Below the pieces are notes generated by a model. The model did no database searches. It worked only from the letters and a program-made list of their open reading frames with translations, and was not told the origin of the DNA. Both the position numbers and the translations under genes were made by a program. A DNA stretch of 64,000 nucleotides, taken from positions 598,537,038 to 598,601,037 of the forward strand of contig OZ010786.1 in assembly GCA_963932465.1 (NCBI GenBank), read 5' to 3'. Shown here piece by piece: positions 1 to 8,915 of the stretch (its first letter is position 1; every line of letters begins with the position of its first letter). The DNA is from Maratus speciosus. Taxonomy: Eukaryota; Arthropoda; Arachnida; Araneae; Salticidae.

Positions 1-593
1 ATGCGTCATTTATTAAACATTTTATATTATATACCTTCTAAATAAGCACAGTATTTTATTATCGTTATTATTATTATTGAGAGCGAAAAAAATACTGGCA
101 TTCCTTTTCTCTTGGAATTCGAAACTGTTAATTTTATTTTAAAATACTCCCTGACAATTCACTCAGTAAAGATTAATTTATATCCTGCTTTTCTCTCTCC
201 ATGACAAAATTAAAAATAACAAATGGAAATCCCATTTTCTTACATAAACAGACACCTAATAACATTTAATTAATTAAAGCATGATTCATACTTAGAACAT
301 CCCTGTTCTAAGACAGTTGTAGGAATTGCACTGAAATCATTTTACCGTATTTTGTGAATAATTTAATTAACAAGAAAACATGCAAATTAAGGTCCCGTAT
401 TTCACCTGAAAGAGTGATATTTATTGGAGCTTTTGTAACTGTATTTGTCTTGATGCCACTTAAGGAAATTAAATCTTTGTATGGGATAGAAAGTTAATTT
501 AGATATTTTACCGTACTACAGATAAAATTATTTAAAACCGAAAATGTAATTAGTTTCGAAGTTAAGTGTTACATTTTAACGACTTGAGATCAG

Positions 594-777
594 AGGACCC
601 AATTTAGCCTCTGTTTTCATTCACGCATTTCGAATTCACACCGGAAATTCCTAAAGAAGAATTTTTACTTTAAGCAACCCCACAGTATTTGTCATTAAAT
701 AAAGCAAAAATTAGTATTCGAAAATTTCAGGTATGAATTCCGAATTTCTGAATAAAAAAGTAAGCCAAATTGTCAAC
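594..777. mobile_element. MITE of the GTTGCCA...TGGCAAC family in unit copy 1
   Basis: The left end reads like GTTGCCAATTTAGCCTCTG, with a diverged start here. The right end (GTAAGCCAAATTGTCAAC) is its near reverse complement. Further copies lie at 1817-2000, 4725-5345 (interrupted), 48712-48902 and 54348-54535. All have a core with CCGGAAATT-like and ATTAAATAAA motifs. No coding content. Superfamily not determined. Confidence 0.6.
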
Positions 778-786
778 AGTTTTTAA

Positions 787-1024
787 CCCTCTAATACGCA
801 TGGAAGAGTGAGTTTCAGAAATTGCGTAATTTAGAGAATCGGAATTCATACCAGAAACTCTAAATAGTAAATTTCGCTTGGTTTAGTAACGAAATGTGTT
901 TTATTAAATAAAGTGAAAATATGTATTTTAAATTTCTGGTGTGAAGACGGAATATGTGAATAAAACCATGCACTAAATCGGAAACATTTGTGGTAGCATA
1001 AATGCTATCATGGGCATCAGAGAA
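787..1024. mobile_element. TTAA-flanked MITE (piggyBac-like) in unit copy 1
   Basis: Flanked by TTAA at 783-786 and 1025-1028. The left end CCCTCTAATACGCATGG matches, imperfectly, the reverse complement of the right end TCATGGGCATCAGAGAA. TTAA duplication with a CCC start is the signature of piggyBac insertion. The unit copy at 14.1-14.6 kb shows an uninterrupted TTAA at the corresponding place, followed by CTTAATTTTGCAGAATAT. Confidence 0.6.
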
Positions 1025-1816
1025 TTAAGAGTAATTTTTCAGAATATAATTTCCGTATAAGAATTTCATTCTGGTAAAAAGTTAGCAATTTGAAATTGCT
1101 TTCCGCGTGTGTTATTTGAAAATAAAAATTAAAAAGGTTTTATTTTTTCATTTTATTTTTAAAATAAATAAATAAATAAATACACCATACAACATTAAGT
1201 TCATTTTTAAGTACTTTTCGGTTATCGGTTACAATTTCCCGCCACAAAATAGCAAACTATAACTAACATTAAATTATTCACACCGTATTTAATATATATT
1301 TTGAGTGTGTTTTTAGAATATATATTTTTGAAATATAACTAACATTACCAATGTGGTAAACTGTTTGGAATACTCTTGAACAATTCACACAGTAATGATT
1401 AGTTTATACCCTGCTCCTCTCTCAGCATTACCAAATAAAAAATAACAAATGGAAATCACATTTTCTTACGCAAATAGACACCTAATAACATTTAATTAAT
1501 TAAAGCGTGATTCATCCTTAGTACATCTATGCTCTAAAACAATTGTAGGAATTGCACTGAAATCGTTTAACGTATTTTATGAATAATTTAACTAATAAGA
1601 AACATGAAAATGAATGTCCCGTATTTCAACAGAAAGAGTGATATTTATTGGAGCGTTTGTAACTGCATGTGTGTTTATGTCACTTAAGGAAATTAAATCT
1701 TTGTAGGGGATAAAAAGTTAATTTAGATATTTTACCGTACTACGAATAAAATTATTTAAAGCAGAAAATGTAATTATTTTTTTTTAAATGTTACATTTTA
1801 ACGACTTGGGATCAGA

Positions 1817-2000
1817 GTACCCAATTTAGCCTCTGTTTTCATTCACATATTTCGATTTTCACACCGGAAATTCATAAAGAAGAATTTTTACGTTAAGCAA
1901 TCCCAAAGTGTTTGTCATTAAAGAAAGCAAAAATTATTATTCGAAAATTTCACGTATGAATTTGGAATTTCTGAATAAAAAAGTGAGCCAAATTGTCAAC
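1817..2000. mobile_element. MITE of the GTTGCCA family in unit copy 2
   Basis: Same element at the same position within the unit as 594-777, so it was present before the tandem duplication. Left end near CCCAATTTAGCCTCTG; right end AGCCAAATTGTCAAC. Confidence 0.6.
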
Positions 2001-2117
2001 CGTGTTTAAACCTATTATACCCATGGTAAAATACGTTTCAGAAATTGCGTAATTTAGAGAATTGCGTAATTTCGGAATTCATACCAGAAAATCTAAATAA
2101 TAAATTTCGGTTGGTTT

Positions 2118-2528
2118 AACAATGAATGGAACAATAGAGCAATGTGATCCAGCTGATGGATTTGCTGGATGCGTGGCAACTTAACAGCTAGTATTGAGGT
2201 GATTCGTGTTGCAAGGGCAGTAGGGAGCCTTAACACAATTATCTTTAAACGCGACTGGTAGCCACGATGAGATAAATAACTGAAGTGAGTTAAGAGAAAG
2301 TATTACAAAATGATAAGTACTTAGAGTACGTAAAATTTAACAATGTAAAAGAGAAAAAAGAAAGAAAAGAAAAAAATTAATTTAAAAAATTGCATTAATT
2401 CCAACAGGACAGGCGAAAAGGCTGCCGGGTGATACCCCATCTAAAAAAAGGACTCTTTTCAGAGATCGTACATTTTAATTTAAATGTGTAAGAATTGCTA
2501 CTAATAAGCAGATTAGTAATTTAGATTT
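2118..2528. other. Unidentified ~410-bp insertion in unit copy 2
   Basis: This block has no counterpart in copies 1 and 3. Compared with copy 1, homology stops after GGTTTAACAATGAATG and resumes at TTATGTGTTTTATTAAATAA. It is slightly less AT-rich than its surroundings and contains a purine run near 2345-2380. I see no terminal inverted repeats, target duplication or coding frame. Confidence 0.4.
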
Positions 2529-2629
2529 TTTTATGTGTTTTATTAAATAAAGCGAAAATTTCTATTTTAAATTTCTAGTGTGAATACGGAATATGAGAAT
2601 AAAAACATGCACTAAATCGGAAACACTTT

Positions 2630-2867
2630 CATACTTGCCAACTTCGGACATAACTTCCGTGAAATGCAAGTTAATCTAAACCAAGTTAAACATGTTTCCA
2701 ACCAGAATTTTTTTTTTTAAAGAAATGATATCAATTAAGTTCTGCGTAGAAACTGGAAATTAAATATCTAATGATACATCTATAATATTTTCTGGTTAGA
2801 AACCTGTTTAACCTGGTTTAAATTAACTCATATTTTACGGAAGTTATGTCCGAAGTTGTCAAGTATG
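2630..2867. mobile_element. MITE with ~80-bp terminal inverted repeats
   Basis: The left arm starts CATACTTGCCAACTTCGGAC. The right arm ends GTCCGAAGTTGTCAAGTATG, a near-perfect reverse complement, and complementarity extends inward through CCAAGTTAAACATG / CTGTTTAACCTGG to the AACCAGAA / TTCTGGTT boundary. It interrupts homology with unit copy 1, so its limits are supported by a paralogous empty site. A diverged relative is at 56267-56499. No coding capacity. Confidence 0.8.
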
Positions 2868-3525
2868 CACTTTTGATAGCATAAATGCTATCATGGACAT
2901 TAGAGAGTTAACAGTAATTTTGCAAATGTGATGGACGTATAAAAATTTCATTCTGATAAAAAGTTAGATATTTAATATTGTTTTCCGAATGTGTTATTTG
3001 ATAATAAAAATTAAAAAGGGGTTTTTTTCTTTTTTTTTTTAAACAAATAAATGCATTATACAGCATTAAGTTCGTTTTTAAGTACGTTTCGCTTATCGGT
3101 CACAATTTTCCGCCACAAAATAGCAAACTATATGTTCACATCGTCAAATATGGTAAACTGTTTAGAATACTCTAGAACAATTCACACAGTAATGATTAAT
3201 TTATATCCTACTCTTCTCTCACCATTACCAAATTAAAAAATAACAAATGGAAATCACATTTTCTTACGCAAATAGACACCTAATAACATTTAATTAATTG
3301 AAGCGTGATTTATCCTTTGTACATCTCTGTTCTAAGACAGTTGTAGGAATTGTACTGAAATCGTTTACTGTATTTTGTCAATAATATAATTAACAAGAAA
3401 ACATTCAGGTTAATGTCCCGTATTTTATTTGAAAGAGTGGTATTTGAGACGTTCAGAAAACAATCCGACTAACTCCATTTTAAATGGCGTTTTTTAAAAA
3501 AAGAACATTGAAAATTTTCTATGTA

Positions 3526-4197
3526 CGAGGCGTGTTCTTTAAGTAAGGGCCGTTTTGTTATATACACAAATAGGTGGCGCGCGCGTCACAACGAGGGCTT
3601 GCGTCGTGTCCCGGCATTTCTTGGGAACAACTGTGCTTCCGTTGCAGCTGTGCAAGTAACCTGTACGGACTTTTCTGTGTCTTTAACATGTTCAAAATTA
3701 TCGAATCGTCCGTCCCATACGAGGTATGGTCAGTGATACGTTTTTTTCTCGCAGAGCGATTCAAGACAATTGACGCGGCATTCTGACAGAGGGAATTTTG
3801 CTACTCCATGACAATGCAAGGCCTCATTCCGCAGTTAAGACCCGAGCTTTTGTTGGATTCTTTTGTCTGGGAAGTTTTGGACCAGCCCCCCCTACAGCCC
3901 CGACTTTGCGCCGCGCGATTTCCATCTTTTCCGCTATCTCAAACATTATCTCGGCGACAACCACTGCAAAGCCGACGATGACATGAAAATGGCCGTGACC
4001 TCGGAACAGGCGGCAAGTTTCTATCAAGAGGGTGTTCAAAATCTAGTTGTAAGGTATGATAAGTGTTTAAACAAACTTGGCAGCTATGTTGAAAAATAAA
4101 GAAATGTATGTAGAATCTGAAAATAAATTTGGTTTTGAAAATTTTCTTTCGTTTGAATTTTATTTTCAAACGGCCCTTACTTAAAACACACCTCTCG
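3526..4197 (+). mobile_element. Internally deleted mariner element
   Basis: TIRs CGAGGCGTGTTCTTTAAGTA (left) and TACTTAAAACACACCTCTCG (right) are flanked by TA at 3524-3525 and 4198-4199, as expected for Tc1/mariner. The element is 672 bp against about 1.3 kb for a complete mariner. It keeps an N-terminal helix-turn-helix start and the C-terminal catalytic end but has lost the middle, so it is non-autonomous. It sits inside the 3446-4374 element. Confidence 0.85.
3690..4099 (+). pseudogene. Mariner transposase pseudogene, centre deleted
   Basis: Remnant of a mariner DDD-type transposase, the enzyme that cuts and inserts the element. The N-terminal fragment (from about 3690) reads MFKIIESSVPYEVWSVIRFF, resembling the first helix-turn-helix. 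The C-terminal fragment begins in another frame with LLLHDNARPHSA, which carries the second catalytic Asp. After a frameshift near 3860 comes PPYSPDFAPRDFHLF with the third Asp, then a normal C-terminus ending YVEK at 4096 and a stop. The first catalytic Asp region and most of the DNA-binding domain are missing. The family call is firm; the gene is dead. Confidence 0.85.
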
Positions 4198-4427
4198 TAT
4201 TTATACAGTGGTGAAAAGTTACCCTTGATTAAAAGAAAATTAATGAGTTCAATCAAAATAGCCCGAGAGAAAATATTAGATAGATACAATATTTTTATAG
4301 TTGCAATATCTTTAACTGTTTATACTGAACATTTTCATTTGATGGAGTTAATCGATTTGTGCACTGAACGGCTCATTTACTGGAGTTCTTGTAATTGTAT
4401 TTGTCTTGATGTCACTCAAAGAAATTA

Positions 4428-4598
4428 TTGGGTCGTTCAAAAAGTCGTGTCCGTTTGGGAAAATTAATTCGTACCGGAAAATTCTATCATTTAATTACTA
4501 GACATTGATTCCGATATCTAATGTATAATAATTACCGGGAAGAATTTTCCGGTACGAATTGATTTTCCCAAACGGACACGACTTTCCACACGACCCAA
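4428..4598. mobile_element. 171-bp TA-flanked MITE (mariner-type ends)
   Basis: TIR TTGGGTCGTTCAAAAAGTCG at the left; the right end closes ...CGACTTTCCACACGACCCAA. Inner arms GTACCGGAAAATTCT / AGAATTTTCCGGTAC are also complementary, so almost the whole element can fold. TA flanks at 4426-4427 and 4599-4600. Unit copies 1 and 2 have a single uninterrupted GGAAATTAAATC at this site, which proves the boundaries. No coding content. Confidence 0.9.
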
Positions 4599-4724
4599 TA
4601 AATCTTTGTAGGGGGATAGAAAGTTAATTTAGATATTTTACTGCACTACAAATAAAATTATTTAAAACAGAAAATGTAATTACTTTCGAAGTTAAATGTT
4701 ACATTGTAAGGACTTAAGATCAGA

Positions 4725-5345
4725 GTTGCCAATTTAGCTAGTGGTGGGCAGAACGAATGATTTTACTATTCGAATGAATCATTCGGCCATTCGCTAAATA
4801 GTTCCCTACATTTGTATATATTTTTTATCAATTACAAAGCAGAAAATTAGTATAAAAAACTGAAAGAAAATGATAAGTTGCTAAACTATGAAAATGCTAG
4901 TTTTTTTTTTTTTTGTCTAGTTGCTAATGCTAGTTGTTTTTGATAAAATCTTTTTATCTTCAGAAATTTTGAAGGTAAAAAGATTTTCTCTTTATATTTT
5001 TATGGGTTCCCTAAATTAATTCTAATTGAAATACAAAACTTCATTTTTCCACACAAAATTTCTGGTAGAAATTGAATTTAAAAAAGAAAAAAAGTTGGCA
5101 GCCATGCTTTTGCAATATGCCCAAGTGATTCGATTGGTAAAATCATTCATTTTGTCCATCACTAAATTTAGACTCTGTTGTTATTCAGGCATTTCGAATT
5201 AACGCCCGAAATTCAGAAAAAAGGATTTTTACTTATATCTATCCCAAAATGTTTGTCACAACATAAACCAAAAATTTGTACTCGGAAATTTCTGGTATGA
5301 ATTCAGAATATCTGAATAAAAAAAAAAGCAGGTCAAATTGGCAAT
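4725..5345. mobile_element. GTTGCCA-family MITE in unit copy 3, split by a hAT MITE
   Basis: Left end GTTGCCAATTTAG at 4725, right end GGTCAAATTGGCAATC ending about 5345. Homologous to 594-777 and 1817-2000. The insertion at 4739-5164 splits it only a few bases inside its left terminus. Confidence 0.6.
4739..5164. mobile_element. hAT-type MITE with 8-bp target duplication
   Basis: Left TIR TAGTGGTGGGCAGAACGAAT; right end ATTCATTTTGTCCATCACTA is its near reverse complement. It is flanked by AATTTAGC (4731-4738) and AATTTAGA (5165-5172), an 8-bp duplication with one mismatch. Unit copies 1 and 2 read CCAATTTAGCCTCTG without interruption. Eight-bp duplication and a TAG-G-G end are typical of hAT elements. 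No transposase sequence. Confidence 0.85.
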
Positions 5346-5354
5346 CATGTTTAA

Positions 5355-5663
5355 CCCTCTCGCTGCGCAACCCGAGAGTCTCTCGGGCAACGTAAAAGTA
5401 GCAACATTTGCGCAACTCGAGATTTCATCGGAGATGCATTTTTCCGTCTAATAAACTCTCCTTGATCAATCCCACCAGTTATTTTTTTTATTCTAAATTT
5501 TGCCTTATCTAATCGGAGAAATTTCCCGATTGAATCAGACGAAAATTTTTGTTTTGAAAATCCAGTGGAAAAAAATAAAAATTCTTAAAAGACGCTCGTC
5601 AGGAAGGAGTTAAATACGCAATTTTTGAAGGTATTTTGATAAAACAATTACGCCGCGAGAGGG
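5355..5663. mobile_element. TTAA-flanked MITE (piggyBac-like), CCCTCTCGCTGCGC family
   Basis: TTAA at 5351-5354 and 5664-5667. Left end CCCTCTCGCTGCGCAACC; right end CGCCGCGAGAGGG. The ends contain an inner palindrome, CCCGAGAGTCTCTCGGG. A second member is at 31723-31952. It occupies the position in the tandem unit where copies 1 and 2 hold a different MITE (787-1024, 2010-2907). Confidence 0.8.
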
Positions 5664-5809
5664 TTAAGAGGAATTTTGCAAAACGTGCCGGTCGTGTGAT
5701 TCTGGTCAAAAGTTAACAATTGAAATTGCTAAGAGCAATTTACAATTACTTACCTGATGTGTTATTTGAAAATCAAACTAAAGAAGCTTTTACTTTTCAT
5801 TTTCATTTT

Positions 5810-5940
5810 TAAATAAATTAAATGTACTATATACCATTAAATTCGTTTTTCAGTACTTTGCGGTTATCGGTCACAATTTTGCGTCACAAAATGGCAAACT
5901 AAATGTTTTACAACAGCAAATGTGGTAACCTGCTTATATC
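5810..5940 (+). repeat. Truncated fourth start of tandem unit family A
   Basis: The block starting AAATAAATTAAATGTAC and continuing CGGTTATCGGTCACAATTTT and CACAAAATGGCAAACTA matches 1160-1260 and 3047-3150, then fades after about 5940, shortly before the pogo-like element begins. Confidence 0.65.
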
Positions 5941-6076
5941 TTTTCGAGAATTGCCATTCAATGACAACATTTATTATATACAGTAATTCCTCAACATTCG
6001 CGGATTTACCATTGGCGAGTTTTAATTATTCGCGAACTAAAAAATGAAGAACATTTCAACACTGGCGGATACTTAA

Positions 6077-6588
6077 CCCTTAAATGCGCGATTTTTTAAT
6101 TTGTTTCGAAAAAATTATATATGATTCTCTGAAAGATTTATTACACAGGAAAAATAATGAAAAAAATCAGAGATACATTAATCATATAATACGTCAATCT
6201 TTTCTTCTGTTGCACATCTGCAATACAAGTAAAAACTACTGTCGTGTGGCTGTTTTACGCTAAAATATTGCAAATTAGTAAATATTTTAATAAGTATGTC
6301 TCCAAATAACTTATTTTATATAATTATTTATTTTATAAAACTTAACCTTTAACCCTATTTTTTTCCGTGATAGAATACGTTCTAGAAATTACATAGATCA
6401 GAGAATCTGACTTTACACCAGAAAGTTTCAATGGTTGATTTCGCTTTATTTAAATATGGAATGTCTGCTATTAATTAAAACAGATGTTGCTATCTTTTCT
6501 GGTGTGAATTAGCTGTATACGAATTAAAAAAATCTATTAAATTCAAAACACTGTTGTTTGCATGTATGCAAAGCTGCGCGCTAAAGGG
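6077..6588. mobile_element. TTAA-flanked element in pogo-like copy 1
   Basis: TTAA at 6073-6076 and 6589-6592. Ends CCCTTAAATGCGCGA and TGCGCGCTAAAGGG are inverted repeats. The pogo copy at 49 kb reads GAATACTGAACTTGATTATT here with no insert, giving an empty site. Internally, near 6350-6550, it holds sequence resembling the MITE core of unit family A (CTAGAAATTACATAGATCAG, TTTCTGGTGTGAATTA), so it may be composite. Confidence 0.8.
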
Positions 6589-6639
6589 TTAACTTGGTTA
6601 TTTGCGAATTTTGTTTCATAAAGAATACCTGATAACATT

Positions 6640-6745
6640 TCATGACAATGGACTTAATGAAGAAGAACTTCTAGAAATCCTTGAAGAAAAAATTACAGAA
6701 CCAGACAAGGACGACGAGAGCAGGAATTCTGAAACAGCAAATTAA
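6640..6745 (+). pseudogene. pogo/Tigger-type transposase fragment, acidic C-terminal region
   Basis: An open stretch reads roughly FHDNGLNEEELLEILEEKI followed by an acidic tail and a stop near 6745. Leu/Glu-rich helices followed by acidic residues are common near the C-terminus of pogo/Tigger transposases. Catalytic domain and DNA-binding domain are absent. The family call rests mainly on the surrounding TIRs. Confidence 0.45.
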
Positions 6746-6841
6746 GCGATTTTCTTTCTTTTTTATGAAGATTTTTTTTAAATTTTCCTAAATTTTCTAA
6801 AATTCAAAATTTTTACTGCAGTTGAGATATTTTCTGCAAAA

Positions 6842-8313
6842 ATTATCGAGGAAATTTTAAAACTTCAACAACAACTTGTTGAGAAAGCAATAGAATGCGA
6901 CCCTTCACTGGTGAGGAGTCTTAAATTTAAAAGATTATCGGGGAAATTTTAAAACTTCAACAACAACTTGTTGAGAAAGCAATAGAATGCGACCCTTCAC
7001 TGGTGAGGAGTCTTAAATTTAAAAGATTATCGGGGAAATTTTAAAACTTCAACAACAACTTGTTGAGAAAGCAATAGAATGCGACCCTTCACTGGTGAGG
7101 AGTCTTAAATTTAAAAGATTATCGGGGAAATTTTAAAACTTCAACAACAACTTGTTGAGAAAGCAATAGAATGCGACCCTTCACTGGTGAGGAGTCTTAA
7201 ATTTAAAAGATTATCGGGGAAATTTTAAAACTTCAACAACAATTTGTTGAGAAAGCAATAGAATGCGACCCTTCACTGGTGAGGAGTCTTAAATTTAAAA
7301 GATTATCGGGGAAACTTTAAAACTTCAACAACAACTTATTGAGAAAGCAATAGAATGCGACCCTTCACAGGTGAGGAGTCTTAAATTTAAAAGATTATCG
7401 GGGAAATTTTAAAACTTCAACAACAACTTGTTGAGAAAGCAATAGAATGCGACCCTTCACTGGTGAGGAGTCTTAAATTTAAAAGATTATCGGGGAAACT
7501 TTAAAACTTCAACAACAACTTGTTGAGAAAGCAATAGAATGCGACCCTTCACAGGTGAGGAGTCTTAAATTTAAAAGATTATCGGGGAAACTTTAAAACT
7601 TCAACAACAACTTGTTGAGAAAGCAATAGAATGCGACCCTTCACTGGTGAGGAGTCTTAAATTTAAAAGATTATCGGGGAAACTTTAAAACTTCAACAAC
7701 AACTTATTGAGAAAGCAATAGAATGCGACCCTTCACAGGTGAGGAGTCTTAAATTTAAAAGATTATCGGGGAAATTTTAAAACTTCAACAACAACTTGTT
7801 GAGAAAGCAATAGAATGCGACCCTTCACAGGTGAGGAGTCTTAAATTTAAAAGATTATCGGGGAAACTTTAAAACTTCAACAACAACTTGTTGAGAAAGC
7901 AATAGAATGCGACCCTTCACTGGTGAGGAGTCTTAAATTTAAAAGATTATCGGAGAAACTTTAAAACTTCAACAACAACTTATTGAGAAAGCAATAGAAT
8001 GCGACCCTTCACAGGTGAGGAGTCTTAAATTTAAAAGATTATCGGGGAAATTTTAAAACTTCAACAACAACTTGTTGAGAAAGCAATAGAATGCGACCCT
8101 TCACAGGTGAGGAGTCTTAAATTTAAAAGATTATCGGGGAAACTTTAAAACTTCAACAACAACTTGTTGAGGAAGCAATAGAATGCGACCCTTCACTGGT
8201 GAGGAGTCTTAAATTTAAAAGATTATCGAGGAAATTTTAAAACTTCAACAACAACTTGTTGAGAAAGCAATAGAATGCGACCCTTCACTGGTGAGGAGTC
8301 TTAAATTTAAAAG
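6842..8313 (+). repeat. 16-copy, 92-bp minisatellite derived from pogo-like transposase sequence
   Basis: Sixteen head-to-tail units of 92 bp, each starting ATTATCGGGGAAA and containing CTTCAACAACAACTTGTTGA and AGAATGCGACCCTTCAC. Units differ at only a few sites: AAATTTT/AAACTTT, CTTGTT/CTTATT, CACTGG/CACAGG. The first and last units share ATCGAGG, unlike all the inner ones. Units 10-12 and 13-15 repeat the same three-variant order, a 276-bp higher-order period. The homologous element at 49 kb has one unit. As 92 is not a multiple of three, expansion broke the reading frame. Confidence 0.95.
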
Positions 8314-8408
8314 AGAAATCGAATCCGAAACTTTTCCTTATATGGAAATTCATACACAAAAGATCTCTTTTGCCAAACAATCGCATATCACTAAATTTTT
8401 CGGCCATT
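8230..8408 (+). pseudogene. pogo-like transposase C-terminal tail
   Basis: The last 92-bp unit continues into an open frame reading ILKLQQQLVEKAIECDP, then SLVRSLKFKREIE and SHITKFFGH, followed by a stop at about 8406-8408. The same tail, diverged, follows the single unit at 49390-49545. The unit therefore began as coding sequence near the C-terminus. No catalytic residues remain. Confidence 0.55.
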
Positions 8409-8443
8409 AACTATTAACTAAATAAATAAACTTTTAACTTTAA

Positions 8444-8671
8444 CCCCTTAATCGTCGCGCCTGATAAGTGTCGAATACTTTTTTAAAATTCAGATTGTTT
8501 GATTGCCACCACTTTTTTCAAGTTGAAATATTCTCTTCATTTAATGGCAGATAAAATGTCGAGAGAATAAAGCCAATTGCATTATTTAAAAAACTGGTGG
8601 GAATAAAACAATCTGAATAAAAGCAAAGAAGCCTACACCGCCCGTGAGTCACGGGCGCGACAATTAAGGGG
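8444..8671. mobile_element. TTAA-flanked MITE (CCCCTTAATNNTCGC family) in pogo-like copy 1
   Basis: TTAA at 8440-8443 and 8672-8675. Left end CCCCTTAATCGTCGCGCC and right end GGGCGCGACAATTAAGGGG are inverted repeats. A family member (49681-49889) sits at a different position in the second pogo-like copy, which lacks this one. Confidence 0.85.
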
Positions 8672-8915
8672 TTAAACTTAAATAAACTTTAGACTATGTT
8701 CATAATTACTTAAATTTATTTACAGCATATACTTTTTAATGCTTTATAAATATAACGTTTCAATCGCTTTTTTCCATTTAAAAAAATCATAAAACATAGC
8801 CCCCTTTTATGCACGGGAAGCTAGTTTCAACACTCGCGATTCTGACATCCACGAAATTTTGCACGAACTTAACACTCGCGAATTTCAAGGGGTTAATCTG
8901 AGGGATTAATCTGTA

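Larger units (their letters stand above)
124..1158 (+). repeat. Tandem unit family A, copy 1 (5' part missing)
   Basis: First of three adjacent copies of a non-coding unit of roughly 1.2 kb. The stretch from about 150 (CAATTCACTCAGTAAAG, then a CTCTC-rich run and TAATTAATTAAAGC) recurs near 1380, 3180 and 14130. The part around 1090-1158 (GTGTTATTTGAAAATAAAAA) recurs near 2985 and 5757. This copy holds two MITEs (594-777 and 787-1024) but lacks the mariner, hAT and TA-flanked insertions of copy 3, so it acts as an empty-site reference. I do not recognise the family and see no coding capacity. Confidence 0.75.
2010..2907. mobile_element. TTAA-flanked MITE (piggyBac-like) in unit copy 2, interrupted
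   Basis: Counterpart of 787-1024: TTAA at 2006-2009 and 2908-2911, right end TCATGGACATTAGAGAG. It is split by an unidentified insertion (about 2118-2528) and by the TIR MITE at 2630-2867. Shared with copy 1, so it predates the duplication. Confidence 0.5.
1160..3045 (+). repeat. Tandem unit family A, copy 2
   Basis: Begins at the A-rich junction before CATTAAGTTC (1192) and ends where the same block restarts at 3061. It is longer than the ~1.2-kb ancestral unit because of an unrelated ~410-bp block (about 2118-2528) and a 238-bp inverted-repeat MITE (2630-2867). The alignable parts match copies 1 and 3 throughout. Confidence 0.75.
3446..4374. mobile_element. Short TIR element hosting a mariner copy
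   Basis: Copies 1 and 2 of the tandem unit read GATATTTATTGGAG where this copy has an insertion. The left end GAGACGTTCAGAAAACAATC and right end GTGCACTGAACGGCTC are imperfect inverted repeats. ATTT flanks both sides (3442-3445 and 4375-4378), suggesting a short target duplication. Without the mariner inside it, the element would be about 255 bp. Superfamily not determined. Confidence 0.65.
3046..5809 (+). repeat. Tandem unit family A, copy 3, heavily interrupted
   Basis: Homology to copies 1 and 2 runs from CATTAAGTTCG (3061) to GATGTGTTATTTGAAAATC (5756). The excess length is explained by four insertions: a nested TIR element plus mariner (3446-4374), a TA-flanked MITE (4428-4598), an 8-bp-flanked hAT-type MITE (4739-5164) and a TTAA element (5355-5663). 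Removing them leaves roughly 1 kb. Confidence 0.75.
5981..8913 (+). mobile_element. pogo-like element, copy 1, with expanded minisatellite
   Basis: The left end CAGTAATTCCTCAACATTCG is flanked by TA (5979-5980). The right end carries ACTCGCGAATTTCAAGGGG then AGGGATTAATCTG, followed by TA (8914-8915). A shorter relative at 49061-50014 shares both ends and the interior, including GGTGAGGAGTC and CATATCACT near the stop codon. CAGT-N-CCTC ends, TA duplication and the transposase tail place it with pogo/Tigger elements. It contains two TTAA-flanked MITEs and the 92-bp array. Confidence 0.8.

Noticed and set aside
6842..8313. CRISPR-like regular direct repeats
   Set aside because: Units are contiguous with no variable spacers and derive from a pogo-like transposase; this is a eukaryotic minisatellite.
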